From: Locusta migratoria
Lineage: Eukaryota > Arthropoda > Insecta > Orthoptera > Acrididae
Direction of reading: 5' to 3'
Length of the DNA stretch: 64,000 bases
Assembly: GCA_026315105.1 (NCBI GenBank)
Contig: CM048755.1
Span: 209,920,333 to 209,984,332, forward strand
The translations under genes were made by a program, and so were the position numbers. This document shows positions 10,870 through 22,479 of this stretch, piece after piece. The notes beneath the pieces were generated by a model. It was given only the letters and a program-made list of their open reading frames with translations. It had not been told where the DNA came from and did not search any database. Position 1 is the stretch's first letter. Every line of letters begins with the position of its first letter.

Positions 10870-11345
10870 AGTTACTAGCTTATACCTGCGGCTCCGCTCG
10901 CGTGTTGGTTGATTATGATAGATAAGCTATCTTTCAGTAGTGTGCTATGAGACTGGTTTTGAAGGATGAAATGAAATACAATACCTTTTTTTAAAGAGAT
11001 GTATTAAAATAAATTTCTTTTTTACTGCTTTATTTATTTATTCTTATATTTCCTTATTCGTATGCTTATCCTTACAGAGAAAGAGCTGAAGAAAATGTAG
11101 CACGCACAGACCAAAGATATGGTCTGTGGCATCACGTTTCGCTGTATCTAACCTCCTTGCTATAGAGCCACAAGCGTCCTCGCTGGCCTTCAGTCCGAAT
11201 TTTTTTATAATTTGACGACTTTCAACCACCATATCTTCCACCCCCTTAGAGCTATCGGCTTGGAACTGCTATTGTGTACAACGGCAGACTTTGGACAACA
11301 ATTACACACAGATCGTTCGTTTGCGTTCTGTAGTTTTCGCTGCAG
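10870..11345 (-). repeat. Dispersed repeat with 65-codon frame, copy 1
   Basis: Reverse complement matches 35265-35710 over most of its length, including CTGCAGCGAAAACTACAGAA-like upstream bases, the 65-codon frame and the downstream GATAGCTTATCTATCATAA block. This copy has an extra ~75 bp between frame and downstream block. It ends in a CGGCTCCGCTCGCG motif. Confidence 0.7.
11044..11241 (-). CDS. 65-codon frame conserved between two repeat copies
   Basis: Starts MEDMVVESRQIIKKFGLK, ends DKHTNKEI followed by TAA. The copy at 35421-35618 has the same start, length and stop, with about a dozen amino-acid changes. I recognise no domain. The composition is that of a soluble helical protein. It could be a conserved coding piece carried by a mobile repeat or simply a frame that has survived by chance. 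Confidence 0.35.
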   Translation of the reverse strand: MEDMVVESRQIIKKFGLKASEDACGSIARRLDTAKRDATDHIFGLCVLHFLQLFLCKDKHTNKEI

Positions 11346-11562
11346 AGCGAAATATTAACACACACACACACACACTCGTAGAATTTTATCTACACCGATA
11401 ACTTTCCATCCCAATATACTCCACCCTTTTATCAGTATCAACCCTCAAGCAACAATGCAACCAATAAAACCATTTTCAAAGAGTAAATATAATTTTCAAA
11501 GAGTAATTATTGTTCCGTATTTCGCGTTATATTCTTCAAATTACTAAATATCTATCAGATCG

Positions 11563-11664
11563 CTATAAAACCGTGCCTAAAACCTTCCTCAGGTATAACG
11601 TAGTAACTGTACAAATATTTAAGTCTCTGCGTCTTGTTGTTCTGACGTGATAAGCGAACACCGA

Positions 11665-11730
<66 letters not shown>

Positions 11731-11870
11731 CTATCCGATCATCAGAAAACCGTGCCTAAAGTCTTCCCTGGGTAGACATTAGTAACTGTACAAATTTTTA
11801 GCTCTTTATGTCTTGTGGTTCAGACGTGATAAACATACACTGAACAGACATTCACATTTATAGATATAGA
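11563..11870 (+). repeat. Direct repeat pair (~110 bp) flanking an (AT)n tract
   Basis: 11563-11668 and 11740-11850 share AAAACCGTGCCTAAA, AGTAACTGTACAAAT and TCTGACGTGATAA-like blocks in the same order. Between them lies a pure (AT)n run at 11669-11728. Related sequence at 36478-36720 shows the repeat belongs to a dispersed family. Confidence 0.7.
11669..11728. repeat. (AT)n microsatellite, about 30 units
   Basis: Uninterrupted AT dinucleotides for about 60 bases. Confidence 0.97.
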
Positions 11871-12254
11871 TTTTGACCGACAAACAGTAATTAAAGTGCA
11901 GAAGTACCTTTTGATATTTATCATATTAATGTACACGTTATGAATATCAGTATCTGACAACTTGATGAGACCATTATTTATACATACATTAAAGAGCATG
12001 ACACCCAGTACTTTACTAGTACAAATCCCAGCTGCCCTTAATCCTCGGTAATATTGTTGCTTCTCGTACATATACCTGTATATGTTCATCCATAGCTTAC
12101 AATCAGTTACATATTGAACTTGGTCACTTACATGGTAACTGCAATACAAGAGTGGCAATTTTTGTTCATCTAAAATACAGACAAAGTAAGCATCAGGCCA
12201 AGGCAGTAATTACAAGATCAGTAAGAACATTATGACAACCTAGTTACCATTGAT

Positions 12255-13500
12255 ATAAACCTGCCCAGGAGTGTCACCTGACAATGAATCACTGTTAGAA
12301 AAAGGCACAGTTCATGTAGTATCAGCGAGTGTGCTGTCAGTGTGTAGAATGGACAATGTGCGCCATTTATCTTGGTTACATATGTTGCAGGGCACGATTA
12401 TTATTTGTAGTAATAGAATTAATTTTCAGTCAGAATCGCATTTTAAAGTTATAATTTCTTTTATTTCCTTATTACCAATTCAAGAGGAAAAATACTTTCA
12501 TCTTCAGATCTATTTCAATAAAGGAAAATCATTACGAGAATCTGAACACCGTACATCTGTTCTATAACAGGAAACTCAAAATTAAAACATATATACATAT
12601 CTTGTGCAATACTTTTAATATATGTACCTCGTCCCCATAATGAGAGCACATCTCGCTACTAAAGCAGAAGTGCTAAATAGGCTTGTCATTTATATGATGT
12701 AAAATATATCACAGATCCAAAGCTCCACCATGCCCAAGTGTGTTACGACGTTCGTCACCGGATATGATGTGCAATTGAATGAACGCGTCTCAGACGCTTT
12801 GAAAAATAACTCGCCTGGTCGGTGGGTAGCGTGCATGGGCCTAAAGATTCATTATGAGATACTCAAGGTACAATGTACAACCATACACATAGTCTAACCT
12901 CAGTGTTCACACTATGGAAGAGCTTTAGGTCCAAACAAACAGTACGTGTCTGCTCGTAGCGCACTGGATCACCAATTCACCGTACTACATTAGACAATAC
13001 TTAGTTTCATGGGTCCCACTCTGATTGAGGTATGATTGTGAGGGCCTTGAGGAACGGCACAAGCATTTTGGAAAATGAACGACTAGTCAGGTATTTTAGG
13101 GGCGTTTCGGTGTCTTCAGCTAGTCGCGAAACAAAGGTGAAATACGTCCAAACGTCGAGGGCTCTGCACCCATAGATCAAGACAGATGTCGGACGCCGGC
13201 CGCAGTGGCCGAGCGGTCTGCGGCACGCCAGTCACCTTCTGCACGGCCACTATGGTCGGGGGTTGGAATCCCCCCTCAGGCATGGATATTTGTGCTGTCT
13301 TTAGTATTAGCTAGTTCATAAGTAGTTGGTAAGTTTAGGGACTGATGACCCCGTAGTTAAGTCACATAAGGTCTACAAACATTTGAACATTTTTTTTGAT
13401 GTCGGACGTTGTAGGTTGGGAAGACTGGTAAAATGGGACAGGCAGCGAACTGTGGAGGAACTAAGGTCAACGTGACATGAGTCCAATCAAATATATAAGC
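12255..13500 (+). pseudogene. Tc1-like element remnant, copy A, with inner insertions
   Basis: 12272-12385 and 13021-13480 together follow the N-terminal part of a Tc1-like transposase family I know from arthropods: AGTGTGTAGAATGGACAATG, then the GGCACAAGCATTTTGGAAAA helix-turn-helix block and GACTGGTAAAATGGGACAGG. About 630 bp of unrelated sequence (12386-13020) separates the blocks, and a SINE splits the second one. Frames are shifted throughout and no DDE residues are covered. Confidence 0.5.
13196..13397 (+). mobile_element. tRNA-headed SINE (G1-like), plus orientation
   Basis: Target duplication GATGTCGGACG (13185-13195 and 13398-13408). Lies in Tc1-like copy A. The B box is mutated to GGTTGGAATCC. 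Confidence 0.93.
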
Positions 13501-13904
13501 GCAACTTCGTATCTCCAGTAATGAAGTATTGGTCAATGTAATTGCGAGAATGTCAAAACAACAAAATCATTTAAACCACGAGTGAAATGAATACTTGAAC
13601 TGAGAAACTGTATGAAGATTAACAGGAAATGGGGAGCAAGGATACCAGTAAAATACAGCAGATGGTGCATGCACCGAGAAACGTGTACCCTTAGTACCGT
13701 AAATAACCATTAGGCGGAAGCACACAGACTCTGCTACGAGATATTTAATAAATGAAACAGCAAACTAAAAACGACTTTTTTCGGACGGGTTTGGGGGGGG
13801 GGGGGAGACTAAGGGAAGGTGTGGAGTGAATTGTTAAAAGGGATACTGCAACGACATATGCTACCTTAAATTTAACAATTAAATTGTAACACACAAATAT
13901 ACAT

Positions 13905-14370
13905 TGATCATCCATGACATTACGACCACATACCTATTCTCCCGTCGCCCGTCGAAGAATGACTGCTACGTACACAAATGCACTGTGCATGTAGTGCTTG
14001 TGAGCATGCTGACCGTGTGGAAGGCGTGTAATGTCAGTTTGTCCGAGGACAGAGTAAGTTGTTCAGGAGGCTTGGGACAAGCATTTTGGAAACTTCACGA
14101 CTTATAGGGTGTTCAAAAGAGGACTGTGGTGGAAATATTATCAGACGTTAATTCTGGGCAAAATACAAGTGTTTCTAAACACACAGTATCTCAAATAATC
14201 CTAACGACGGGGCTCCGCTGCTCCAACGATCCATGTGTACCAGTGTTAACAGTACTATATCGGCAACTACAACTTAAATCAGTTCGTGATGTTCGAAACT
14301 GGACCTTGGTGCTGTGTCACAGCGTTGCAATGTTCATGAATCACGATACATTCTTAATCTTGCAACTGTG
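13905..14370 (+). pseudogene. Tc1-like transposase remnant, copy B
   Basis: Overlaps the family segment of copy A (GGACAAGCATTTTGGAAAC) and extends further, through a TCAGACGTTAATTCTGGGC block, a region matching the CPMHVP/RQLRL part of such transposases, to HESRYIL near 14340-14360, where the first catalytic Asp of the DES box is replaced by His. It stops where piggyBac-derived sequence begins. Confidence 0.55.
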
Positions 14371-15276
14371 ATGGTTCGAATATGTCGAACGGAGACATGT
14401 GCTTAGTACTTTTGTTATGCTCTGGGATCCCAAGCAGAAGTCTGCCTTTCAGTTTGATGCCTATGGGTATGTTCTTTTTCGATATTCGACGCTCAATAGG
14501 AGGTCTTGCTAGGCCATATCCAACTTCTTGCAGGTAATGGCAGCAGACGAATTTCGTTTGAAATTTATTCATCAGATACGTAACGAGTCTATTTAAGCCC
14601 GCCATATTCAGAGAATTGCAAAATAGCGTGAGAGGCCATGAACGACTATTTCGAGAAAAGTCGTAATGTTTACAAATTCTATCAAAAATATCGACGCCAC
14701 ACTTTCTTTTGTTATAAAATATGATGATTTCTGGTTTCCTTGCTTCTCCACTACCAGCATCGATTTCGTCGTCATTGTAAAGAGTATATAACAACTAAAG
14801 TACTTTATTTCGCTTTGGCACATAACTGACCAGCGTACAATCTGGTTGAAACCCGAAAATAGACTCGTTTATTCCTTGGTTGTGTTGTCTTGAATATTTC
14901 TGTTATCTCTGGTTTATTCTTTTTTATTGTTCCTATAGCAGTAATTTTGTGAGCCAACAGCTCTTTAGCATGTTGACACACTACTCAACCAGTTGTCAAT
15001 TGTGATGTTTCATCCAAGGCCTTACAGTGGACTCAGAATCCTAGAATCCTATCAACGATGTCAGGCACTCTAATTGACTGTCGAAATGGTCCCACTGATT
15101 GTACACTGGCGTAAATTTCAAAGTTATGAGCATATGATGATGCGATACAGGTGATACATTTGTTCTGACTATTATACTTCTTCTTCACTTTCGCTTAAAA
15201 CCTCTCCATCTTCGTCATCTTCCAGCAGCCATCTCTGAATTTGTTCATCGATATTAGATGAATATCCCGTCATCTA
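14354..15276 (-). pseudogene. piggyBac-like transposase remnant
   Basis: The 146-codon frame 14794-14354 carries KPEIIIFYNKRKCGVDIFD, the conserved piggyBac block with the third catalytic Asp, followed by NSRSWPLTLFCNSLNMAGLN and a Cys-poor tail. About 15276-15180 reads an N-terminus MTGYSSNIDEQIQRWL followed by an acidic run (EDDEDGEVLSESEEE), as in related insect copies. The middle (14830-15170) is short, with stops, and keeps only DNWLSS-like scraps, so the first two catalytic Asp residues are mostly lost. Confidence 0.8.
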
Positions 15277-16188
15277 AAAATAATTATGCACATATTACAA
15301 ATTTACTCTAACAACAAAAACGTGTAAAATCAAAAATACTATAAATTACGAATCATCCACATTAATTTTAAAGTATTTATTACAGTTTTTTGAATATTTA
15401 CCTCAGACCCACAATTTTCGCACTCGTAATTTTTACTTCCATGAGCGGTCACGCAGGCTACAGACATAGACCACACACTTTAATGCTAATTTGCTTAGAA
15501 ACGTTTCCGCCGTTGGAGTCAGCACGGTATAAGTGGGAAGTGTGTTTCATACCTGAGGAATACACCATGCGATGCCATTATTCTGTGACAATTGTTGAAA
15601 ATAATCAACCCTTTTACGCGCTGGGCTAGAAATGTTGCCCGAGCATACCCTCTAGTCTTAAACTGCAGGAAAGTTACATAAATTCTATAAACAGAAGTAG
15701 AAATAGTATAAGAAGCATCCCTTTTAAGGCAATATTTGCGTAAGGAAATACTTTAGGTCTGAAATAAAATCCCCAACACCCTGACAAGTCAGAATGTGTG
15801 ACAGCAGGTGAATCAGTGTGTAGAGAGTTTCAGTAGTGCTGCTCATAAAATTCCAACCAAATTATATGCCACAATATATCGTTAGCTATAGACAGGTCCC
15901 AATAACTAGTGCAATCTTCATCCACAGAGGTTTTGCCACAATCGTTGGTTCAAACCAAATTCAGTGTCTTTCATTTGGAAAGCATACAGTTAGTGAACAA
16001 AATGGAACCTACAATTTCCATTCAGTATGTTGTTCCACGGATTGTGTACTTCCACATACATGCACCCACATTGTAAAACCGTTAATTGTAGAAGCGGATC
16101 ATGCATGTTTTGTTGTCATCAGTTTTCTCTAGTTAATCTACAGTGACCAACACAAAACACATTTTCCAGCATGGTTCCACCGATAGCT
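15277..16188. other. Unassigned sequence between DNA-transposon remnants
   Basis: Short frames (15390-15629, 15836-16132) without recognisable domains. No SINE head or terminal repeat was seen. Confidence 0.4.
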
Positions 16189-16455
16189 TATTCAATTTTT
16201 CCTTCTAGGGGAAGGATGGGACGCTGATCTAAATGAACATCTTGTACTTGAAAGTACTGAACATCCCCCCTCCAAAAGAGACCTAAAATCCGCTCAAAAT
16301 AGACCCGATCAACCCCCCCCCACACGCACAAACAGAAGAAAAAGGTATGCATAGTACTGGTAGAATCATTATGGAACTTGTGTATAGATAGTTGCACTGC
16401 AGATGAACTAGAGCAAACTTTTGTCAAGCAAACATGAGTAAACCTCCCATACCTC

Positions 16456-17150
16456 TTATAACAGCAGGATACATGTATGAGGGAACAACTTTTCAATTAC
16501 GTTCATGTCTGGGGAGTTTGGTGGCCACTGGAGGTGTTTAATCCCAGAAAAGCGTTCCTGAAACCGCTGTGTAACAAATCTGTCCGTTTGGGATGCCACA
16601 TTGATCTGCTGGATTTGCCAAAATCTGTCGGAATGCACAATGGGCGTGAGTGAATTCAAGTGATCAGCCAAGATATGTATGCACTTGTCACCTGGCCACT
16701 CCATTACAGTCTCCACCAGCTTTAACAGTCCACTTCTGACATAAAGGTTCCATAGATTCATGAGGTTGTCTCATTACCCGTCATGCCCATCTGCTCGATA
16801 CAATTGGAAACAAGACTCGTCAAACGCGGTAACATACTTCTAGTCATCAGCAGCGCAATGACGGTGTCGACAGGAGCAGGCGAGGAATAAATCTTCCTGT
16901 CCTGTCGTCAGCAAGGGCGCACAAGTGAATTTTCGGCAAAGAAAGCCCATATTGGTAATGTTTCATTGAATGATTCACACATTGACACTTTTTGATGGCC
17001 CAGTATTGAAACCTGCAGCAATTTGTGGCAGGGTTGCTCTACTGTGTCGTTGAACGATATTCTTTAGTAGATGTTTGTCTTGTTATTATATAATTTTTCC
17101 AACCATGGCAGTGTTGGAGAGTAGATGTGTTACCAGATTGCCAATATAAA
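16456..17150 (-). pseudogene. Tc1-like transposase remnant (DD34E type)
   Basis: On the minus strand a DESCFQLYRADG block near 16795-16830 holds the first catalytic Asp. The frame 16761-16456 reads GDKCIHILADHLN, PIVHSD, then QQINVASQTD where QQDN is expected (second catalytic Asp lost to Ile), then LQWPPNSPDMNVIEKLF with the final Glu. The segment 16840-17150 gives the N-terminal half in several frames. Sequence below 16456 no longer aligns. Decayed copy. Confidence 0.75.
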
Positions 17151-20100
17151 TAAACTCATGAAATGGTTGTATCGCAAAATCCCCAACTCAACACTACCTC
17201 GGTGATGCTGTGTCTAATCTCTCATATGCAGACTCTAAGTTCAGACTCACTTGAATAGTGATAACCTGTCTGTGTCAGACACCTGCTCCCTTATATAGCC
17301 ATTGCAGATGGCAGCGCCATCCTCTCAGTGTTTGTACTTCTCTGTGTGTACATACACTTCCTACATGTGTTACTTTGGCTCTCATGTGTACTTTACTCAC
17401 TACCTACATGCTTCTAATTTGAAGAACATAAATTAGGTATGAATTTACTGTTCAAAACCTACTGATGTACTTTAAGAAAAGAGGCAGATCGTATGTTCCA
17501 CTTGGTGACACTATCTTCCTAAGTGAAATCATAAAGGACACTGAATCCAACCATCACCAAAATTAATATTACTTTCTGTTTCCTTGTTATTAATATTTTC
17601 ATTATTTATTTCTCATTAACTGCAAATGACAAAAGTTGATTACTTATAGTTTGGTTCATAATTTATTCATGGAAAAATTTACCAAATCATTTCCAGGACA
17701 ACTGTTAATAAGCACCATAGAAGTCAATTAAATTTTCGTTTCCATCTCTTATAACTATTTCTCAATTTTGAATAACACAAAAATTAAAATATTTGTAATG
17801 TTATTTTGTTAATAAATTAATGGAGAACCAAATTAAGCGTTTGGTTGGACTGAAGTAATAATATTTGTTATCCTATGAAAATGATGATGTTTAAAAAAAT
17901 TCCATAAAACAGATTAAAATATACTTTTGATAATTTGAATGGAATACTTTTGGTAATAACATTATCAATAATCTGTCCATTAGCTTCATTAATTTATTAA
18001 TTAAAACTTCATGTTGCCAATACAATCTTCTTTATTCATAAATAATTTAACACTACATTCAATAACATATCCATTGAAATTTTTATCTTATTTAATATAA
18101 AAATTGGGAGTTTTGGAATGAAGAAATTTTGCCAAAGTTTTCAATTTTAATGTCGAATAGAAATTAATGCCATTTCATCATTAGTAAATAATTAAATACT
18201 TTTGATGTTATATATGCACTTAATAAAGTCGAATAAAAACCATCCAGGGCAACAGTTTCAAAATTATCTGTTATTAACGTGATCTTTTTTAGAAAAGGCA
18301 ATTTGTAACCAACTGAATTAATCTTTTCATTTACTTTATTAAAAATGAAGTAAATAAATAGATTGGTAACCAAAAATTAGAATTCCTGAAAACAAATAAA
18401 AACTGACACATGGCAAGCCTCTATCGAATTCTATATGATGTGCAATTTCACTACCATGTGGTTGTTGAAGAAATCATTGTTGATTGATAACTACATTTTA
18501 ACATCTGGGTTGTTGAACTGAGAGAAATAAATCAAATGTACATTTATTCAAAATGTTTAGTGAATTTCTAAAAATATGTGGTAAATTGGTCAGCTTATTC
18601 ATGAAAACTTGATACTTACATTGAAAATAGTAATGGCATTATTTTATTTCTTAAATGTGGTGACAATATAGGTGTACATTGCAATGATCTCATTCAACAA
18701 AAGTCAAGATAAAGTTACAGGATGCTTTGCTTGAGAAACATATAAAAAATATGGTTTTTAATTCAGTAAAAAATATTCCGATTTTCCTAAACAATTAGTT
18801 GGAGACAATTTTATTTTTTAAATAACTTTACTGAAGATAATAGAAATTTAATTGTTTTTAACACTAATTCCATACTGGTGATTTAAAATTTAATAATTTA
18901 TATTAAATTTTGGAATAAAAACATACTTGGTTGTATTAAATTAGATATGACAAGAAAATTTTGTGAAGTCATATGTAGAGAAAATTTTAAAATTGTTTTA
19001 CACTTTGAATATAAACACAGAAACAAAGAAAAAATATGACAAATTTAAAAAAGTAGATTCACAACATTTGAATGAAATTGAAAAAAAAATGAATGAAGGA
19101 ATTGGAGGATTGGAAGAATAAGCTTTAAAAGTAACTGAACAAAACAGAGAAGTCGATAATGAAATGGTTCCTACCAATCAACATTGCATAGAAGCATTTA
19201 CTGAGAGTCCAACAATTTTAAACATTATGAAAATGATAAAATATAATTTACATTAAAAGAATCTAACCTCAATAACCTCTTAGAAAATAATGAAGAAAGA
19301 AATAACAAAAAGACATTCAATTTAAGAAAAAAGAAATATTCTAATTTACCACTTACAGTGAAGTTAATATATATATATATATGATTTTCAAATATATCCC
19401 AAAATATTGTCGATGCAAATGCTAATTAGAAAATAAAAATTAAGTCTAGAAAATAAATGTAATGATTTTAATAAAACAATTGTCAGTGAATATTTTCCTA
19501 GATTTTCTAGAAAGAAATCTTATTTATCTATTTGAAGAAGTTGCTGAAGTTACAATAGAAAGATATGCAACATACTGAACTGAATGTATTTGAATGAATA
19601 ATGTTCTTCAATGAATTGCAGTTATTAACGGTGAAGTCATAGTTGGAAATCATAATTATCATAGTGGCAAAAGTAGGAATAAGCAAAATGTTATTAACCA
19701 AGCATAATGATTGTATTATTTATATTTGCAAAGGAATGTCATGTTTAGTTAGATTTTCGAATAATTTACTGCATACAGTTTGGAAAATCGAAAAATGTGA
19801 AAAAGGATTTCTAAATACTTTGATTACTAAACTACCATTGGAAATGTATCTTGTTTGTTACAGTTATTTTAGTCTTCGAATTAACTTACAAATAATATTA
19901 TATTGACATCAATCAGTAATAAATAAATTAGGTAAAGTCTGTAAAAAACATTATACTGCAAACAGAGATAATAAAGGTTTAGGAAATGGATATGAAGCAG
20001 ATAAAAAAAGAATGCCTGCAAGTGATGCTATGAAGTGACAGAAAAACTGCAACAGCAGTTAGAGGACTAATGTATGGATAAAGAAAATTTAGAATTCACT

Positions 20101-20374
20101 TACAATTAGTTAAAATTGCTGATGGGATTTTCATAATTTATATAAAGGAATAACTTTTCAATCGATTACACTTTGCTACCAAATTGTAAAATGGAACTAA
20201 ATTCAATTAAAATGTAATTAAGTAATCACAAAAGAAAATTTTACCATATTTAGTTATGTTCAAAGCAGTAAGCAAGAGGAGAAATCTGGAGGAAACTTAT
20301 TCATAAGCTTACCTATATCTGTTGTCAAAAAAATCTAACAAAAAAGAATGAAGTCTATTAACGAAAAATAAGGG

Positions 20375-20490
20375 TCCTATTTACCATTATTATTAGCTAC
20401 ATTACCTTGTTTAGCAACTATTAGTTCACTTGCTGATGAGTCTGCAACATTTGCAGATGCAGAAATGAATAAGAGACAGTTGATAAAGTA
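20375..20490 (+). pseudogene. Possible small hydrophobic structural-protein remnant of the AT-rich element
   Basis: A short frame reads YLPLLLATLPCLATISSLAD after an upstream GGNLFISLP piece. The pattern (Gly-rich lead, Leu/Ala hydrophobic run, then charged residues) recalls a small conserved Polinton protein, but the similarity is weak and the frame is broken upstream and downstream. Confidence 0.25.
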
Positions 20491-21869
20491 TTATAAGAAC
20501 AAAACGACATAATCAAGCAACGGAAAATAAAACACAAGTAAAAGAATTAAAAAGCTAAGAAATATTGAGAAATAATCGAAAGTCTTAATAATACTTTATC
20601 TGGTTTTGAAATAGAAGGATTACATGAACAATATTATTAATGAATTACCCAATGAAAAGAAAGATTCTAGAATGTGGACACCAAAATTTATGTACTTCTA
20701 TTCACATTAGGTCTCATTTCACTTGTTTTTAAAAAATAAAGATATAACATTGGTTTGCAAAACATTTGGAGGAGCTATTAGAAAACAGCTGCTTCACTAT
20801 TTGGGAAAAATTATTTATTAACACTACCCAAAGAATACAAAAGTTTGATCAATTTATTTGTGGTTTTTGGAATTAACATGTTTTGAAACTGTGCTGAGAT
20901 AATTAAATTGATATTTTTGAAGAAATTAAATATTATTGGAGAATTAACAAATGAATGAATAAAAGTTGGAACAGTTAATGTAGATTAATTAATTACTTCT
21001 AAAATATATTATTAAACAATTCAGTACATATTTATAATTATTTTAGTTACCTTGATTTTAAAAGAAAACGAACTGCAAACATAAATGTTCCAATACATAT
21101 GAAACATAGGAAAAACAATATTTTCAGAGTGAGTTATCAAATGTTAAAAAAACCAGTATTCTAGTATTTTAAAACAGCTCATTTATTAACTTACTAAACA
21201 AGAACTAATTAAACTAATTTAATATAAAAAATAGTTACTATCTTTTCAGATTACTGAATATCAATTTAATTACAGAACTTCAGTAGACCTTAAATTTATT
21301 AAATTGAAAAACATCAGTGATGATAAATTTATTGACTACAGGAGAACAGACATAACTTCCAATATGATTTTCTTAAAAATCAGCTTGTTGTCATAGGCAT
21401 AACTATAAATAGAAATAATGTTTCTGTTTCCAATAGATATCGAAGGGTTTTGGTTAAAATTTAAAAAATAACTTGTGTCTCTGTATTATTACCAATTGCA
21501 TACCAATAAAGTTTTGTAACTATGAAAGATTCTGTTAAAACTCTTCTTGTTTATGTAACGATAATTTCAATTGGCAACTCTCCATTAGAAATAAATGAAC
21601 ATAAGAAATTGATTATTTGTTATTCTATAAAATGAAGATTATAAATCACATTTGCTAGTTTCAGTGCAAAACTTTACTGAAACACATATTAGATTAACAA
21701 CTAGAATGGGAGGAATTGAAGAACTTTTGTCAAGTTATAAAAGTAAAAGGAGTAAATTAAAAAACTGTAGTTGAAGCACAAACATTTCATGCACAAGTGA
21801 TAACTGAATTAGATAAACCCATTAAGGAGAATTAAAAGAATAATTTCTTTTTAAATATATTATTAATGG

Positions 21870-22460
21870 GAAGCTGAAATAACTGAAATTGACTCTGAAA
21901 AGTTAAAAGGAATTTCAAAATTATCAACTGTTATTACTAGTTTTCCTTAATTTGTTTCAGCAACTCCATTTAAAGTGAAGACAGGTTAATATATAATTGA
22001 TTCTTTCAGAAAATTATTTAGAGATGGATACAATTCAAAACGTTTTCAGAAACAGAAAATGGTCAAGAATTCTATAATTAAGATTTTCATGATTGGTGAA
22101 AACATAGAACATTTATCACTATTTAACACTTAGTGAATAAATAGCAAGTGTTTTGAACGATTTATTACATAAATGAAAAAAAAGTAATTTTCAATTCAAG
22201 GATATTATAATGTGTTTGATTGAGTGTTTAAATCATTTCTCATATTACAACATAATGCATCTAATGTAAAGTATGAAACTAAAACATGTAAATAATTAGA
22301 CTGGAAAAAGTCTTATTGGACACTGTTTAAATATGAAATTGTGTAAGAATGACTAAAATGATATGAATTCTCGGAAAAGTGTATACAGAAAATTGGTTAA
22401 AAGAAACTTTTGAAATTGAAAATGTTAATCCTACTGCATATTAACTGTAGTGTCTAAAAG
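21870..22460 (+). pseudogene. Polinton/Maverick-type (retroviral-like) integrase remnant
   Basis: Followed across frameshifts on the plus strand: SATPFKVKTG with stop then IIDSFRKLFRDG (21955-22030), TENGQEFYN with stop then DFHDW (22051-22096; the second catalytic Asp of the DNG box is Glu), and CFERFI (22147-22164) with the catalytic Glu. A C-terminal module reads VRMTKM ... YTENWLKETFEIENVNPTAY (about 22355-22440), the SH3/chromo-like tail typical of Polinton integrases. At least six stops and several frameshifts. In intact elements this enzyme integrates the linear DNA and makes 6 bp target duplications. Confidence 0.62.
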
Positions 22461-22479
22461 TTGCCAAAATAAAATGAAA

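Noticed and set aside
11355..11373. CA repeat and other short microsatellites as regulatory or CRISPR-like
   Set aside because: Simple slippage repeats without spacers; no CRISPR-type repeat-spacer structure exists in the window.
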